Below, in pieces: positions 25,592 through 36,863 of a stretch of DNA of 64,000 nt (position 1 is the stretch's first letter; the number at the start of each line of letters is the position of its first letter). This stretch comes from Hirudinaria manillensis. Taxonomy: Eukaryota > Annelida > Clitellata > Hirudinida > Hirudinidae. Both the position numbers and the translations under genes were made by a program. The notes under the pieces were generated by a model, which searched no databases, was not told the DNA's origin, and was given only the letters and a program-made list of their open reading frames with translations. The DNA is taken from assembly GCA_034509925.1 (NCBI GenBank), contig CM067529.1:13181501-13245500 (forward strand), read 5' to 3'.

Positions 25592-25890
25592 GGCGGAGTT
25601 TTGAGGCTTATCCAGAGAGCCTCGCGAACGATGCCATGATCGAGGATACCCGTGGATACTCGATCAACTGAACGATCACTGATGGTCAGCCTTTGTTGGG
25701 GTTTTAAAGATTTTTTATACCTGGATTAATAATAATACTGTTATAATAACGAGGTTCATTTGAAGAATAGATTTATCCATCCGTTTCAAACAACTATCCA
25801 TCCAGAGAATGACAAAAACTGGTGGGCGGAGCTAAAACATGGGGTAGGACAAGGGCTGGAGAAGAAGGTTCGAAATGCCGGTGCACGTTC

Positions 25891-25986
25891 GCCCCGGTGG
25901 CGCAATCGGTTAGCGCGCCGTACTTATAGGCAGTGCGTTCGAGCTAAGAGATGCGGAGGTTGTGAGTTCGATCCTCACCCGGGGCA
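25891..25986 (+). tRNA. trnI-UAU: tRNA-Ile(UAU), array copy 6
   Basis: Long unit; gene matches copy 1 by eye. Confidence 0.95.
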
Positions 25987-26285
25987 GGCGGAGTTTTGAG
26001 GCTTATCCAGAGAGCCTCGCGAACGATGCCATGATCGAGGATACCCGTGGATACTCGATCAACTGAACGATCACTGATGGTCAGCCTTTGTTGGGGTTTT
26101 AAAGATTTTTTATACCTGGATTAATAATAATACTGTTATAATAACGAGGTTCATTTGAAGAATAGATTTATCCATCCGTTTCAAACAACTATCCATCCAG
26201 AGAATGACAAAAACTGGTGGGCGGAGCTAAAACATGGGGTAGGACAAGGGCTGGAGAAGAAGGTTCGAAATGCCGGTGCACGTTC

Positions 26286-26381
26286 GCCCCGGTGGCGCAA
26301 TCGGTTAGCGCGCCGTACTTATAGGCAGTGCGTTCGAGCTAAGAGATGCGGAGGTTGTGAGTTCGATCCTCACCCGGGGCA
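26286..26381 (+). tRNA. trnI-UAU: tRNA-Ile(UAU), array copy 7
   Basis: Long unit; GGTGGAG instead of GGCGGAG just past the gene. Confidence 0.95.
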
Positions 26382-26680
26382 GGTGGAGTTTTGAGGCTTA
26401 TCCAGAGAGCCTCGCGAACGATGCCATGATCGAGGATACCCGTGGATACTCGATCAACTGAACGATCACTGATGGTCAGCCTTTGTTGGGGTTTTAAAGA
26501 TTTTTTATACCTGGATTAATAATAATACTGTTATAATAACGAGGTTCATTTGAAGAATAGATTTATCCATCCGTTTCAAACAACTATCCATCCAGAGAAT
26601 GACAAAAGCTGGTGGGAGGAGCTAAAACAAGGGGTAGGACAAGGGCTGGAGAAGAAGGTTCGAAATGCCGGTGCACGTTC

Positions 26681-26776
26681 GCCCCGGTGGCGCAATCGGT
26701 TAGCGCGCCGTACTTATAGGCAGTGCGTTCGAGCTAAGAGATGCGGAGGTTGTGAGTTCGATCCTCACCCGGGGCA
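26681..26776 (+). tRNA. trnI-UAU: tRNA-Ile(UAU), array copy 8
   Basis: Long unit with the GAGGAGC/AACAAGG leader variant. Confidence 0.95.
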
Positions 26777-27075
26777 GGCGGAGTTTTGAGGCTTATCCAG
26801 AGAGCCTCGCGAACGATGCCATGATCGAGGATACCCGTGGATACTCGATCAACTGAACGATCACTGATGGTCAGCCTTTGTTGGGGTTTTAAAGATTTTT
26901 TATACCTGGATTAATAATAATACTGTTATAATAACGAGGTTCATTTGAAGAATAGATTTATCCATCCGTTTCAAACAACTATCCATCCAGAGAATGACAA
27001 AAACTGGTGGGAGGAGCTAAAACATGGGGTAGGACAAGGGCTGGAGAAGAAGGTTCGAAATGCCGGTGCACGTTC

Positions 27076-27171
27076 GCCCCGGTGGCGCAATCGGTTAGCG
27101 CGCCGTACTTATAGGCAGTGCGTTCGAGCTAAGAGATGCGGAGGTTGTGAGTTCGATCCTCACCCGGGGCA
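27076..27171 (+). tRNA. trnI-UAU: tRNA-Ile(UAU), array copy 9
   Basis: Long unit with GAGGAGC and AACATGG in the leader. Confidence 0.95.
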
Positions 27172-27470
27172 GGCGGAGTTTTGAGGCTTATCCAGAGAGC
27201 CTCGCGAACGATGCCATGATCGAGGATACCCGTGGATACTCGATCAACTGAACGATCACTGATGGTCAGCCTTTGTTGGGGTTTTAAAGATTTTTTATAC
27301 CTGGATTAATAATAATACTGTTATAATAACGAGGTTCATTTGAAGAATAGATTTATCCATCCGTTTCAAACAACTATCCATCCAGAGAATGACAAAAACT
27401 GGTGGGAGGAGCTAAAACAAGGGGTAGGACAAGGGCTGGAGAAGAAGGTTCGAAATGCCGGTGCACGTTC

Positions 27471-27566
27471 GCCCCGGTGGCGCAATCGGTTAGCGCGCCG
27501 TACTTATAGGCAGTGCGTTCGAGCTAAGAGATGCGGAGGTTGTGAGTTCGATCCTCACCCGGGGCA
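27471..27566 (+). tRNA. trnI-UAU: tRNA-Ile(UAU), array copy 10
   Basis: Long unit; GGTGGAG past the gene, and TTTAATG appears for the first time in the following spacer. Confidence 0.95.
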
Positions 27567-27861
27567 GGTGGAGTTTTGAGGCTTATCCAGAGAGCCTCGC
27601 GAACGATGCCATGATCGAGGATACCCGTGGATACTCGATCAACTGAACGATCACTGATGGTCAGCCTTTGTTGGGGTTTTAATGATTTTTTATACCTGGA
27701 TTAATAATAATACTGTTATAATAACGAGGTTCATTTTGAAGATTTATCCATCCGTTTCAAACAACTATCCATCCAGAGAATGACAAAAGCTGGTGGGCGG
27801 AGCTAAAACATGGGGTAGGACAAGGGCTGGAGGAGAAGGTTCGAAATGCCGGTGCACGTTC

Positions 27862-27957
27862 GCCCCGGTGGCGCAATCGGTTAGCGCGCCGTACTTATAG
27901 GCAGTGCGTTCGAGCTAAGAGATGCGGAGGTTGTGAGTTCGATCCTCACCCGGGGCA
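27862..27957 (+). tRNA. trnI-UAU: tRNA-Ile(UAU), array copy 11
   Basis: First short (391-bp) unit; leader has GCGGAGC and a private GGAGGAGAAGG. Confidence 0.95.
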
Positions 27958-28256
27958 GGCGGAGTTTTGAGGCTTATCCAGAGAGCCTCGCGAACGATGC
28001 CATGATCGAGGATACCCGTGGATACTCGATCAACTGAACGATCACTGATGGTCAGCCTTTGTTGGGGTTTTAATGATTTTTTATACCTGGATTAATAATA
28101 ATACTGTTATAATAACGAGGTTCATTTGAAGAATAGATTTATCCATCCGTTTCAAACAACTATCCATCCAGAGAATGACAAAAACTGGTGGGCGGAGCTA
28201 AAACATGGGGTAGGACAAGGGCTGGAGAAGAAGGTTCGAAATGCCGGTGCACGTTC

Positions 28257-28352
28257 GCCCCGGTGGCGCAATCGGTTAGCGCGCCGTACTTATAGGCAGT
28301 GCGTTCGAGCTAAGAGATGCGGAGGTTGTGAGTTCGATCCTCACCCGGGGCA
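28257..28352 (+). tRNA. trnI-UAU: tRNA-Ile(UAU), array copy 12
   Basis: Long unit; first member of the duplicated five-unit block (partner: copy 18). Confidence 0.95.
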
Positions 28353-28647
28353 GGCGGAGTTTTGAGGCTTATCCAGAGAGCCTCGCGAACGATGCCATGA
28401 TCGAGGATACCCGTGGATACTCGATCAACTGAACGATCACTGATGGTCAGCCTTTGTTGGGGTTTTAATGATTTTTTATACCTGGATTAATAATAATACT
28501 GTTATAATAACGAGGTTCATTTTGAAGATTTATCCATCCGTTTCAAACAACTATCCATCCAGAGAATGACAAAAGCTGGTGGGAGGAGCTAAAACAAGGG
28601 GTAGGACAAGGGCTGGAGAAGAAGGTTCGAAATGCCGGTGCACGTTC

Positions 28648-28743
28648 GCCCCGGTGGCGCAATCGGTTAGCGCGCCGTACTTATAGGCAGTGCGTTCGAG
28701 CTAAGAGATGCGGAGGTTGTGAGTTCGATCCTCACCCGGGGCA
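28648..28743 (+). tRNA. trnI-UAU: tRNA-Ile(UAU), array copy 13
   Basis: Short unit; partner of copy 19. Confidence 0.95.
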
Positions 28744-29042
28744 GGCGGAGTTTTGAGGCTTATCCAGAGAGCCTCGCGAACGATGCCATGATCGAGGATA
28801 CCCGTGGATACTCGATCAACTGAACGATCACTGATGGTCAGCCTTTGTTGGGGTTTTAAAGATTTTTTATACCTGGATTAATAATAATACTGTTATAATA
28901 ACGAGGTTCATTTGAAGAATAGATTTATCCATCCGTTTCAAGCAACTATCCATCCAGAGAATGACAAAAACTGGTGGGAGGAGCTAAAACATGGGGTAGG
29001 ACAAGGGCTGGAGAAGAAGGTTCGAAATGCCGGTGCACGTTC

Positions 29043-29138
29043 GCCCCGGTGGCGCAATCGGTTAGCGCGCCGTACTTATAGGCAGTGCGTTCGAGCTAAG
29101 AGATGCGGAGGTTGTGAGTTCGATCCTCACCCGGGGCA
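29043..29138 (+). tRNA. trnI-UAU: tRNA-Ile(UAU), array copy 14
   Basis: Long unit with CAAGCAA; partner of copy 20. Confidence 0.95.
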
Positions 29139-29433
29139 GGCGGAGTTTTGAGGCTTATCCAGAGAGCCTCGCGAACGATGCCATGATCGAGGATACCCGT
29201 GGATACTCGATCAACTGAACGATCACTGATGGTCAGCCTTTGTTGGGGTTTTAATGATTTTTTATACCTGGATTAATAATAATACTGTTATAATAACGAG
29301 GTTCATTTTGAAGATTTATCCATCCGTTTCAAGCAACTATCCATCCAGAGAATGACAAAAACTGGTGGGAGGAGCTAAAACATGGGGTAGGACAAGGGCT
29401 GGAGAAGAAGGTTCGAAATGCCGGTGCACGTTC

Positions 29434-29529
29434 GCCCCGGTGGCGCAATCGGTTAGCGCGCCGTACTTATAGGCAGTGCGTTCGAGCTAAGAGATGCGGA
29501 GGTTGTGAGTTCGATCCTCACCCGGGGCA
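29434..29529 (+). tRNA. trnI-UAU: tRNA-Ile(UAU), array copy 15
   Basis: Short unit with CAAGCAA; partner of copy 21. Confidence 0.95.
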
Positions 29530-29824
29530 GGCGGAGTTTTGAGGCTTATCCAGAGAGCCTCGCGAACGATGCCATGATCGAGGATACCCGTGGATACTCG
29601 ATCAACTGAACGATCACTGATGGTCAGCCTTTGTTGGGGTTTTAATGATTTTTTATACCTGGATTAATAATAATACTGTTATAATAACGAGGTTCATTTT
29701 GAAGATTTATACATCCGTTTCAAACAACTATCCATCCAGAGAATGACAAAAGCTGGTGGGAGGAGCTAAAACATGGGGTAGGACAAGGGCTGGAGAAGAA
29801 GGTTCGAAATGCCGGTGCACGTTC

Positions 29825-29920
29825 GCCCCGGTGGCGCAATCGGTTAGCGCGCCGTACTTATAGGCAGTGCGTTCGAGCTAAGAGATGCGGAGGTTGTGAG
29901 TTCGATCCTCACCCGGGGCA
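29825..29920 (+). tRNA. trnI-UAU: tRNA-Ile(UAU), array copy 16
   Basis: Short unit with a private TATACATCC; partner of copy 22. Confidence 0.95.
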
Positions 29921-30215
29921 GGCGGAGTTTTGAGGCTTATCCAGAGAGCCTCGCGAACGATGCCATGATCGAGGATACCCGTGGATACTCGATCAACTGA
30001 ACGATCACTGATGGTCAGCCTTTGTTGGGGTTTTAAAGATTTTTTATACCTGGATTAATAATAATACTGTTATAATAACGAGGTTCATTTTGAAGATTTA
30101 TCCATCCGTTTCAAACAACTATCCATCCAGAGAATGACAAAAGCTGGTGGGAGGAGCTAAAACAAGGGGTAGGACAAGGGCTGGAGAAGAAGGTTCGAAA
30201 TGCCGGTGCACGTTC

Positions 30216-30311
30216 GCCCCGGTGGCGCAATCGGTTAGCGCGCCGTACTTATAGGCAGTGCGTTCGAGCTAAGAGATGCGGAGGTTGTGAGTTCGATCCT
30301 CACCCGGGGCA
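30216..30311 (+). tRNA. trnI-UAU: tRNA-Ile(UAU), array copy 17
   Basis: Short unit; lies between the two duplicated blocks. Confidence 0.95.
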
Positions 30312-30610
30312 GGCGGAGTTTTGAGGCTTATCCAGAGAGCCTCGCGAACGATGCCATGATCGAGGATACCCGTGGATACTCGATCAACTGAACGATCACT
30401 GATGGTCAGCCTTTGTTGGGGTTTTAATGATTTTTTATACCTGGATTAATAATAATACTGTTATAATAACGAGGTTCATTTGAAGAATAGATTTATCCAT
30501 CCGTTTCAAACAACTATCCATCCAGAGAATGACAAAAACTGGTGGGCGGAGCTAAAACATGGGGTAGGACAAGGGCTGGAGAAGAAGGTTCGAAATGCCG
30601 GTGCACGTTC

Positions 30611-30706
30611 GCCCCGGTGGCGCAATCGGTTAGCGCGCCGTACTTATAGGCAGTGCGTTCGAGCTAAGAGATGCGGAGGTTGTGAGTTCGATCCTCACCC
30701 GGGGCA
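30611..30706 (+). tRNA. trnI-UAU: tRNA-Ile(UAU), array copy 18
   Basis: Long unit; starts the second block. Confidence 0.95.
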
Positions 30707-31002
30707 GGCGGAGTTTTGAGGCTTATCCAGAGAGCCTCGCGAACGATGCCATGATCGAGGATACCCGTGGATACTCGATCAACTGAACGATCACTGATGG
30801 TCAGCCTTTGTTGGGGTTTTAATGATTTTTTATACCTGGATTAATAATAATACTGTTATAATAACGAGGTTCATTTTGAAAGATTTATCCATCCGTTTCA
30901 AACAACTATCCATCCAGAGAATGACAAAAGCTGGTGGGAGGAGCTAAAACAAGGGGTAGGACAAGGGCTGGAGAAGAAGGTTCGAAATGCCGGTGCACGT
31001 TC

Positions 31003-31098
31003 GCCCCGGTGGCGCAATCGGTTAGCGCGCCGTACTTATAGGCAGTGCGTTCGAGCTAAGAGATGCGGAGGTTGTGAGTTCGATCCTCACCCGGGGCA
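31003..31098 (+). tRNA. trnI-UAU: tRNA-Ile(UAU), array copy 19
   Basis: Short unit with one extra A (TTTTGAAAG), giving 392 bp. Confidence 0.95.
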
Positions 31099-31397
31099 GG
31101 CGGAGTTTTGAGGCTTATCCAGAGAGCCTCGCGAACGATGCCATGATCGAGGATACCCGTGGATACTCGATCAACTGAACGATCACTGATGGTCAGCCTT
31201 TGTTGGGGTTTTAAAGATTTTTTATACCTGGATTAATAATAATACTGTTATAATAACGAGGTTCATTTGAAGAATAGATTTATCCATCCGTTTCAAGCAA
31301 CTATCCATCCAGAGAATGACAAAAACTGGTGGGAGGAGCTAAAACATGGGGTAGGACAAGGGCTGGAGAAGAAGGTTCGAAATGCCGGTGCACGTTC

Positions 31398-31493
31398 GCC
31401 CCGGTGGCGCAATCGGTTAGCGCGCCGTACTTATAGGCAGTGCGTTCGAGCTAAGAGATGCGGAGGTTGTGAGTTCGATCCTCACCCGGGGCA
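31398..31493 (+). tRNA. trnI-UAU: tRNA-Ile(UAU), array copy 20
   Basis: Long unit with CAAGCAA. Confidence 0.95.
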
Positions 31494-31788
31494 GGCGGAG
31501 TTTTGAGGCTTATCCAGAGAGCCTCGCGAACGATGCCATGATCGAGGATACCCGTGGATACTCGATCAACTGAACGATCACTGATGGTCAGCCTTTGTTG
31601 GGGTTTTAATGATTTTTTATACCTGGATTAATAATAATACTGTTATAATAACGAGGTTCATTTTGAAGATTTATCCATCCGTTTCAAGCAACTATCCATC
31701 CAGAGAATGACAAAAACTGGTGGGAGGAGCTAAAACATGGGGTAGGACAAGGGCTGGAGAAGAAGGTTCGAAATGCCGGTGCACGTTC

Positions 31789-31884
31789 GCCCCGGTGGCG
31801 CAATCGGTTAGCGCGCCGTACTTATAGGCAGTGCGTTCGAGCTAAGAGATGCGGAGGTTGTGAGTTCGATCCTCACCCGGGGCA
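31789..31884 (+). tRNA. trnI-UAU: tRNA-Ile(UAU), array copy 21
   Basis: Short unit with CAAGCAA. Confidence 0.95.
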
Positions 31885-32179
31885 GGCGGAGTTTTGAGGC
31901 TTATCCAGAGAGCCTCGCGAACGATGCCATGATCGAGGATACCCGTGGATACTCGATCAACTGAACGATCACTGATGGTCAGCCTTTGTTGGGGTTTTAA
32001 AGATTTTTTATACCTGGATTAATAATAATACTGTTATAATAACGAGGTTCATTTTGAAGATTTATCCATCCGTTTCAAACAACTATCCATCCAGAGAATG
32101 ACAAAAGCTGGTGGGAGGAGCTAAAACATGGGGTAGGACAAGGGCTGGAGAAGAAGGTTCGAAATGCCGGTGCACGTTC

Positions 32180-32275
32180 GCCCCGGTGGCGCAATCGGTT
32201 AGCGCGCCGTACTTATAGGCAGTGCGTTCGAGCTAAGAGATGCGGAGGTTGTGAGTTCGATCCTCACCCGGGGCA
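32180..32275 (+). tRNA. trnI-UAU: tRNA-Ile(UAU), array copy 22
   Basis: Last short unit; the spacer after it has the first TTGTAGGGG and a private TCAATTGAAC. Confidence 0.95.
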
Positions 32276-32574
32276 GGCGGAGTTTTGAGGCTTATCCAGA
32301 GAGCCTCGCGAACGATGCCATGATCGAGGATACCCGTGGATACTCGATCAATTGAACGATCACTGATGGTCAGCCTTTGTAGGGGTTTTAAAGATTTTTT
32401 ATACCTGGATTAATAATAATACTTTTATAATAACGAGGTTCATTTGAAGAATAGATTTATCCATCCGTTTCAAACAACTATCCATCCAGAGAATGACAAA
32501 AACTGGTGGGAGGAGCTAAAACATGGGGTAGGACAAGGGCTGGAGAAGAAGGTTCGAAATGCCGGTGCACGTTC

Positions 32575-32670
32575 GCCCCGGTGGCGCAATCGGTTAGCGC
32601 GCCGTACTTATAGGCAGTGCGTTCGAGCTAAGAGATGCGGAGGTTGTGAGTTCGATCCTCACCCGGGGCA
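32575..32670 (+). tRNA. trnI-UAU: tRNA-Ile(UAU), array copy 23
   Basis: Long unit, GAGGAGC leader, TTGTAGGGG spacer. Confidence 0.95.
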
Positions 32671-32969
32671 GGCGGAGTTTTGAGGCTTATCCAGAGAGCC
32701 TCGCGAACGATGCCATGATCGAGGATACCCGTGGATACTCGATCAACTGAACGATCACTGATGGTCAGCCTTTGTAGGGGTTTTAAAGATTTTTTATACC
32801 TGGATTAATAATAATACTGTTATAATAACGAGGTTCATTTGAAGAATAGATTTATCCATCCGTTTCAAACAACTATCCATCCAGAGAATGACAAAAACTG
32901 GTGGGAGGAGCTAAAACATGGGGTAGGACAAGGGCTGGAGAAGAAGGTTCGAAATGCCGGTGCACGTTC

Positions 32970-33065
32970 GCCCCGGTGGCGCAATCGGTTAGCGCGCCGT
33001 ACTTATAGGCAGTGCGTTCGAGCTAAGAGATGCGGAGGTTGTGAGTTCGATCCTCACCCGGGGCA
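32970..33065 (+). tRNA. trnI-UAU: tRNA-Ile(UAU), array copy 24
   Basis: Long unit, same variant set as copy 23. Confidence 0.95.
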
Positions 33066-33364
33066 GGCGGAGTTTTGAGGCTTATCCAGAGAGCCTCGCG
33101 AACGATGCCATGATCGAGGATACCCGTGGATACTCGATCAACTGAACGATCACTGATGGTCAGCCTTTGTAGGGGTTTTAAAGATTTTTTATACCTGGAT
33201 TAATAATAATACTGTTATAATAACGAGGTTCATTTGAAGAATAGATTTATCCATCCGTTTCAAACAACTATCCATCCAGAGAATGACAAAAACTGGTGGG
33301 CGGAGCTAAAACATGGGGTAGGACAAGGGCTGGAGAAGAAGGTTCGAAATGCCGGTGCACGTTC

Positions 33365-33460
33365 GCCCCGGTGGCGCAATCGGTTAGCGCGCCGTACTTA
33401 TAGGCAGTGCGTTCGAGCTAAGAGATGCGGAGGTTGTGAGTTCGATCCTCACCCGGGGCA
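33365..33460 (+). tRNA. trnI-UAU: tRNA-Ile(UAU), array copy 25
   Basis: Long unit with GCGGAGC leader and TTGTAGGGG spacer. Confidence 0.95.
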
Positions 33461-33759
33461 GGCGGAGTTTTGAGGCTTATCCAGAGAGCCTCGCGAACGA
33501 TGCCATGATCGAGGATACCCGTGGATACTCGATCAACTGAACGATCACTGATGGTCAGCCTTTGTAGGGGTTTTAAAGATTTTTTATACCTGGATTAATA
33601 ATAATACTGTTATAATAACGAGGTTCATTTGAAGAATAGATTTATCCATCCGTTTCAAACAACTATCCATCCAGAGAATGACAAAAACTGGTGGGAGGAG
33701 CTAAAACATGGGGTAGGACAAGGGCTGGAGAAGAAGGTTCGAAATGCCGGTGCACGTTC

Positions 33760-33855
33760 GCCCCGGTGGCGCAATCGGTTAGCGCGCCGTACTTATAGGC
33801 AGTGCGTTCGAGCTAAGAGATGCGGAGGTTGTGAGTTCGATCCTCACCCGGGGCA
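33760..33855 (+). tRNA. trnI-UAU: tRNA-Ile(UAU), array copy 26
   Basis: Long unit, same variant set as copy 23. Confidence 0.95.
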
Positions 33856-34154
33856 GGCGGAGTTTTGAGGCTTATCCAGAGAGCCTCGCGAACGATGCCA
33901 TGATCGAGGATACCCGTGGATACTCGATCAACTGAACGATCACTGATGGTCAGCCTTTGTAGGGGTTTTAAAGATTTTTTATACCTGGATTAATAATAAT
34001 ACTGTTATAATAACGAGGTTCATTTGAAGAATAGATTTATCCATCCGTTTCAAACAACTATCCATCCAGAGAATGACAAAAACTGGTGGGAGGAGCTAAA
34101 ACATGGGGTAGGACAAGGGCTGGAGAAGAAGGTTCGAAATGCCGGTGCACGTTC

Positions 34155-34250
34155 GCCCCGGTGGCGCAATCGGTTAGCGCGCCGTACTTATAGGCAGTGC
34201 GTTCGAGCTAAGAGATGCGGAGGTTGTGAGTTCGATCCTCACCCGGGGCA
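34155..34250 (+). tRNA. trnI-UAU: tRNA-Ile(UAU), array copy 27 (last)
   Basis: Last gene. The repeat ends a few bases past its TTTT terminator, where GAGGCTTATCC is replaced by unrelated sequence. Confidence 0.95.
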
Positions 34251-34525
34251 GGCGGAGTTTTGATGCTTGATCGAGCATTGTTTATTTTGTTTGTCCATTT
34301 TTACTTTTAATTAGATTTTTTACTGTTATTTTTTTTTCTAATTTTCTTTTAATTTTTATTGAATCGCTGACTTTCGTTTTCTGACATTTCTGCAGTTTGT
34401 TTTAATTATATGATGTATTTTATGCTTTCTTCATGTAATTGATTGTATTTTTTCTGAACCACCTAAATTTATTTAAAATAAATCATTTGTTTGTTAATGT
34501 TTGCAGTCTTTTTTATGAGAAGTTC

Positions 34526-35992
34526 TTAGTTATTGGAGAAAAACTTTCTGATACTCGGTCTGCTGAACCTGACGGACGTAAAACCCCTTGCTGGCATTGA
34601 AACTCGATCGGGTCCATTGTCCAACTTTGGAGGCTGCTCTGCTATCTTGACCTCGCAAAGAACTGTAGGTGCTGAGTTACTGCGCATTCCGGCCAATGAT
34701 CCTGATGCGAAAGTTGGTGGCTTGTTGGGATCTTTCTCTGGCGTTGTTACCAGTGCTGGGAAGGTAATCAGTGCCGCTCTTGCAGTTGCTTCTATCATCT
34801 TTGAAAGTCTAGCTAGCTTCGACTGCAGAACAAGGTTTTTGTTGTTGATGTGAATAGATCTTTATTGAATTAAAACGTTTTGTGGTATTAAATATTCACC
34901 TTTTTCTCCTCTGGTGATAGCTTGCCTAGCTCCTCTTTGACGTAGAGAATTTCTTTGTCCAGCTCATCCATATTTTGTTGCATTTTCTGTTTGCGTTCCT
35001 TAGATTTTCTTGAACAATGATTTTTGAAAAGCAAATTTATGGCTTTATGCATTTATTAATACTTTTTTAAAATTTGGATTGCGTTAAAAAATGATAAAAT
35101 AAAAGACCAAGGGTTAAGGATGCACCTGACGGTATAGACAATGACGAATATCAAGACTGCAAGGACTATAGCCGTTAATAGGAGGCTGATTATGGATGAG
35201 AGCAAGGTCAATTGCAGCTGTCTCTGTTTGCCTGATTAAATTGTTAAATGAGATTTACAAGCTAATTTAATTCCTTTCTTTACAGGTTGTACAAAATCAA
35301 TTTTTACTATTACAAAGTAAATAAACTGTTGTTATTAAACTAAATTGCATCATACATATTATGTGTTCGAATGCCAGACTTAGATTCAATTTCAGTAGGT
35401 AAATTTATCATAATTTTACTCCTGATCACATCTAACTTCTAAATTTTGTAACTCAGCTGTCAATGAAACGAAGAGAACTTAATTAATAATGTTAAAAAAT
35501 GAAAAAAATATACTAAAAATACATCGTACTTTCATTTGGTTCTTTTATATACTGACATTGAGGTCCAACGTAATCCGTCGTACATCTAACAATTTTAAAC
35601 ATTCAATTTAATAATAATATTGAGATTAAGAATGTGTTTTCGATAAAACACTCCAAAAATACAAATATACACTCAATTATACAAAAATGGAAAGCCAATC
35701 TCGGTTTTTGAACCAAAGAATCTAGAAAAAATGCAACGAAAATACATGAAAATGTTACTAAAATGCATTTCATACATTTCATGTTTTCGCAAGCTTTGAA
35801 ATTAAAATTTCACGATAATTTATTATCAATTCAAGAAAACAACCTTTAGGATGTTTATTCATATGACATATAATCTGAATACATTATTATATTTATTACA
35901 TATGTAATTCTGATCCGAGCATCCGCTAACGTCCTTGCAATTTTTTTCTATAATCCGAGTCGCTAGAAACACTTTTAACGTTTGTATCTTAA

Positions 35993-36029
<37 letters not shown>

Positions 36030-36446
36030 GTAATTTCGCAAATCATTAGTTCTCGCTGCTATTTAAGGTTTGAATAGCAACTATTTACAGACTCACATGC
36101 ACATGACGAAATGTTCCTTGTAAAAACAACATTCTGCTCCATTCAGGCAGTAGTTTTGATAGGTTGAGTTGCATTTATCAGTGCAACTGTTTTTTTCTGT
36201 AAGAAATAAGATATTAAAAACGAGGCGATAAGTGAAATAAAAGTGTTAAAAATAAGAGAATAACAAATAATGTATAATGAATATTAATATATGATAAATA
36301 TGTAATAAAATCTTAAATTTTAGACATTTGTTTTATTATCTAGTAAACGTTATCGCATTAAAATTCACTTTTCATTGTTACAAACCAACGATAGATCGAT
36401 GGAAACGATGAAAAATGAAAGGGTTCATTTGAAACGAAGACTTAAG

Positions 36447-36491
<45 letters not shown>

Positions 36492-36863
36492 TCCAAACTT
36501 CAAGTAAGAAAATAATTGTGAGTAATTATGCTTTAGCAATTAATTGCATTTACATTTGTTCCATTAATTGTTTCAAGATATTATTTATAATTAAATATTA
36601 GTAGAACTGATGACATGGCTGATAATTTTTAGTTTTATCTAAATATCAATTTAGTTCCAAGGTCAAACTCAAAAGCATTTTTGTTTTAAAACCTTTGCTA
36701 ATTGTTATCATTGATATATTAGATAAAAAAGTTAACTTTTCACCAAAATACCGTTTGGTTCATTGATTCCATCGGATCCGAGAACCAAGTTGAGATGCAG
36801 GACATACAGAATGAAACATCCGGTTACACCCTTCCAGAACATCTCCATCACATTCTTAACCAT
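34526..36863 (-). CDS. Single-pass membrane EGF-like ligand precursor (six exons, 259 aa)
   Basis: Exons by eye: 36752-36863, 36097-36196, 35530-35585, 35126-35231, 34900-35008, 34526-34822; phases agree. Residues 1-31 include a hydrophobic signal peptide. One EGF domain spans 46-81 with spacing C-x7-C-x5-C-x9-C-x-C-x8-C, including YCLNGAEC and DYVGPQC, split by an intron just after the fourth Cys. Two extra Cys (42 and 61) flank or adjoin it. A membrane helix lies at about 97-121 (LLSSIISLLLTAIVLAVLIF). A basic, coiled-coil-like juxtamembrane stretch and a tail of about 100 residues rich in Pro, Ser and Ala follow. A single EGF repeat next to the membrane is the layout of EGFR ligand precursors (TGF-alpha, Spitz, neuregulin), which are released by rhomboid or metalloprotease cleavage. 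That role is inferred; another EGF membrane protein is possible. The first of two in-frame Met codons was chosen. Confidence 0.83.
36449..36491. repeat. (TA)n microsatellite in EGF-gene intron 1
   Basis: About 20 TA units with one G interruption. Confidence 0.93.

Larger units (their letters stand above)
23784..34262 (+). repeat. Tandem array of 27 units, each with a tRNA-Ile(UAU) gene
   Basis: 10.5 kb of head-to-tail repeat. Nineteen units are about 395 bp (starting TTGAAGAATAG) and eight are 391-392 bp (starting TTTTGAAG). Each unit has about 130 bp of leader, the 96-bp tRNA gene, a TTTT terminator about 10 bp past the discriminator, and about 160 bp of AT-rich spacer with short inverted repeats (GAGGCT/AGCCTC; ATCGAG/CTCGAT). 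Units differ at only a handful of sites: GCGGAGC or GAGGAGC, AACATGG or AACAAGG, CAAACAA or CAAGCAA, TTTAAAG or TTTAATG, TTGTTGGGG or TTGTAGGGG. The first unit lacks the upstream AT-rich spacer, and the last breaks off right after its terminator. A 79-residue open frame runs through most units and across the tRNA; it is a by-product of the repeat. Confidence 0.98.

Noticed and set aside
23784-34262. CRISPR array or tRNA-derived SINE family
   Set aside because: The units are about 395 bp in direct tandem with no short spacers, in a eukaryotic genome. Unlike a SINE, copies are not dispersed, lack a tail and target duplications, and keep the full functional tRNA with intron and terminator.
23785-34263. 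Repeated 79-residue open frame in most array units
   Set aside because: It runs straight through the tRNA gene and its intron, is lost in the short units by a small leader change without any effect on the tRNA, and matches no protein family I know. It is a shadow of the repeat.
34533-34853. 106-residue plus-strand frame
   Set aside because: Antisense of the last exon of the EGF-like gene, which has a signal exon, phase-consistent splicing and a recognised domain.
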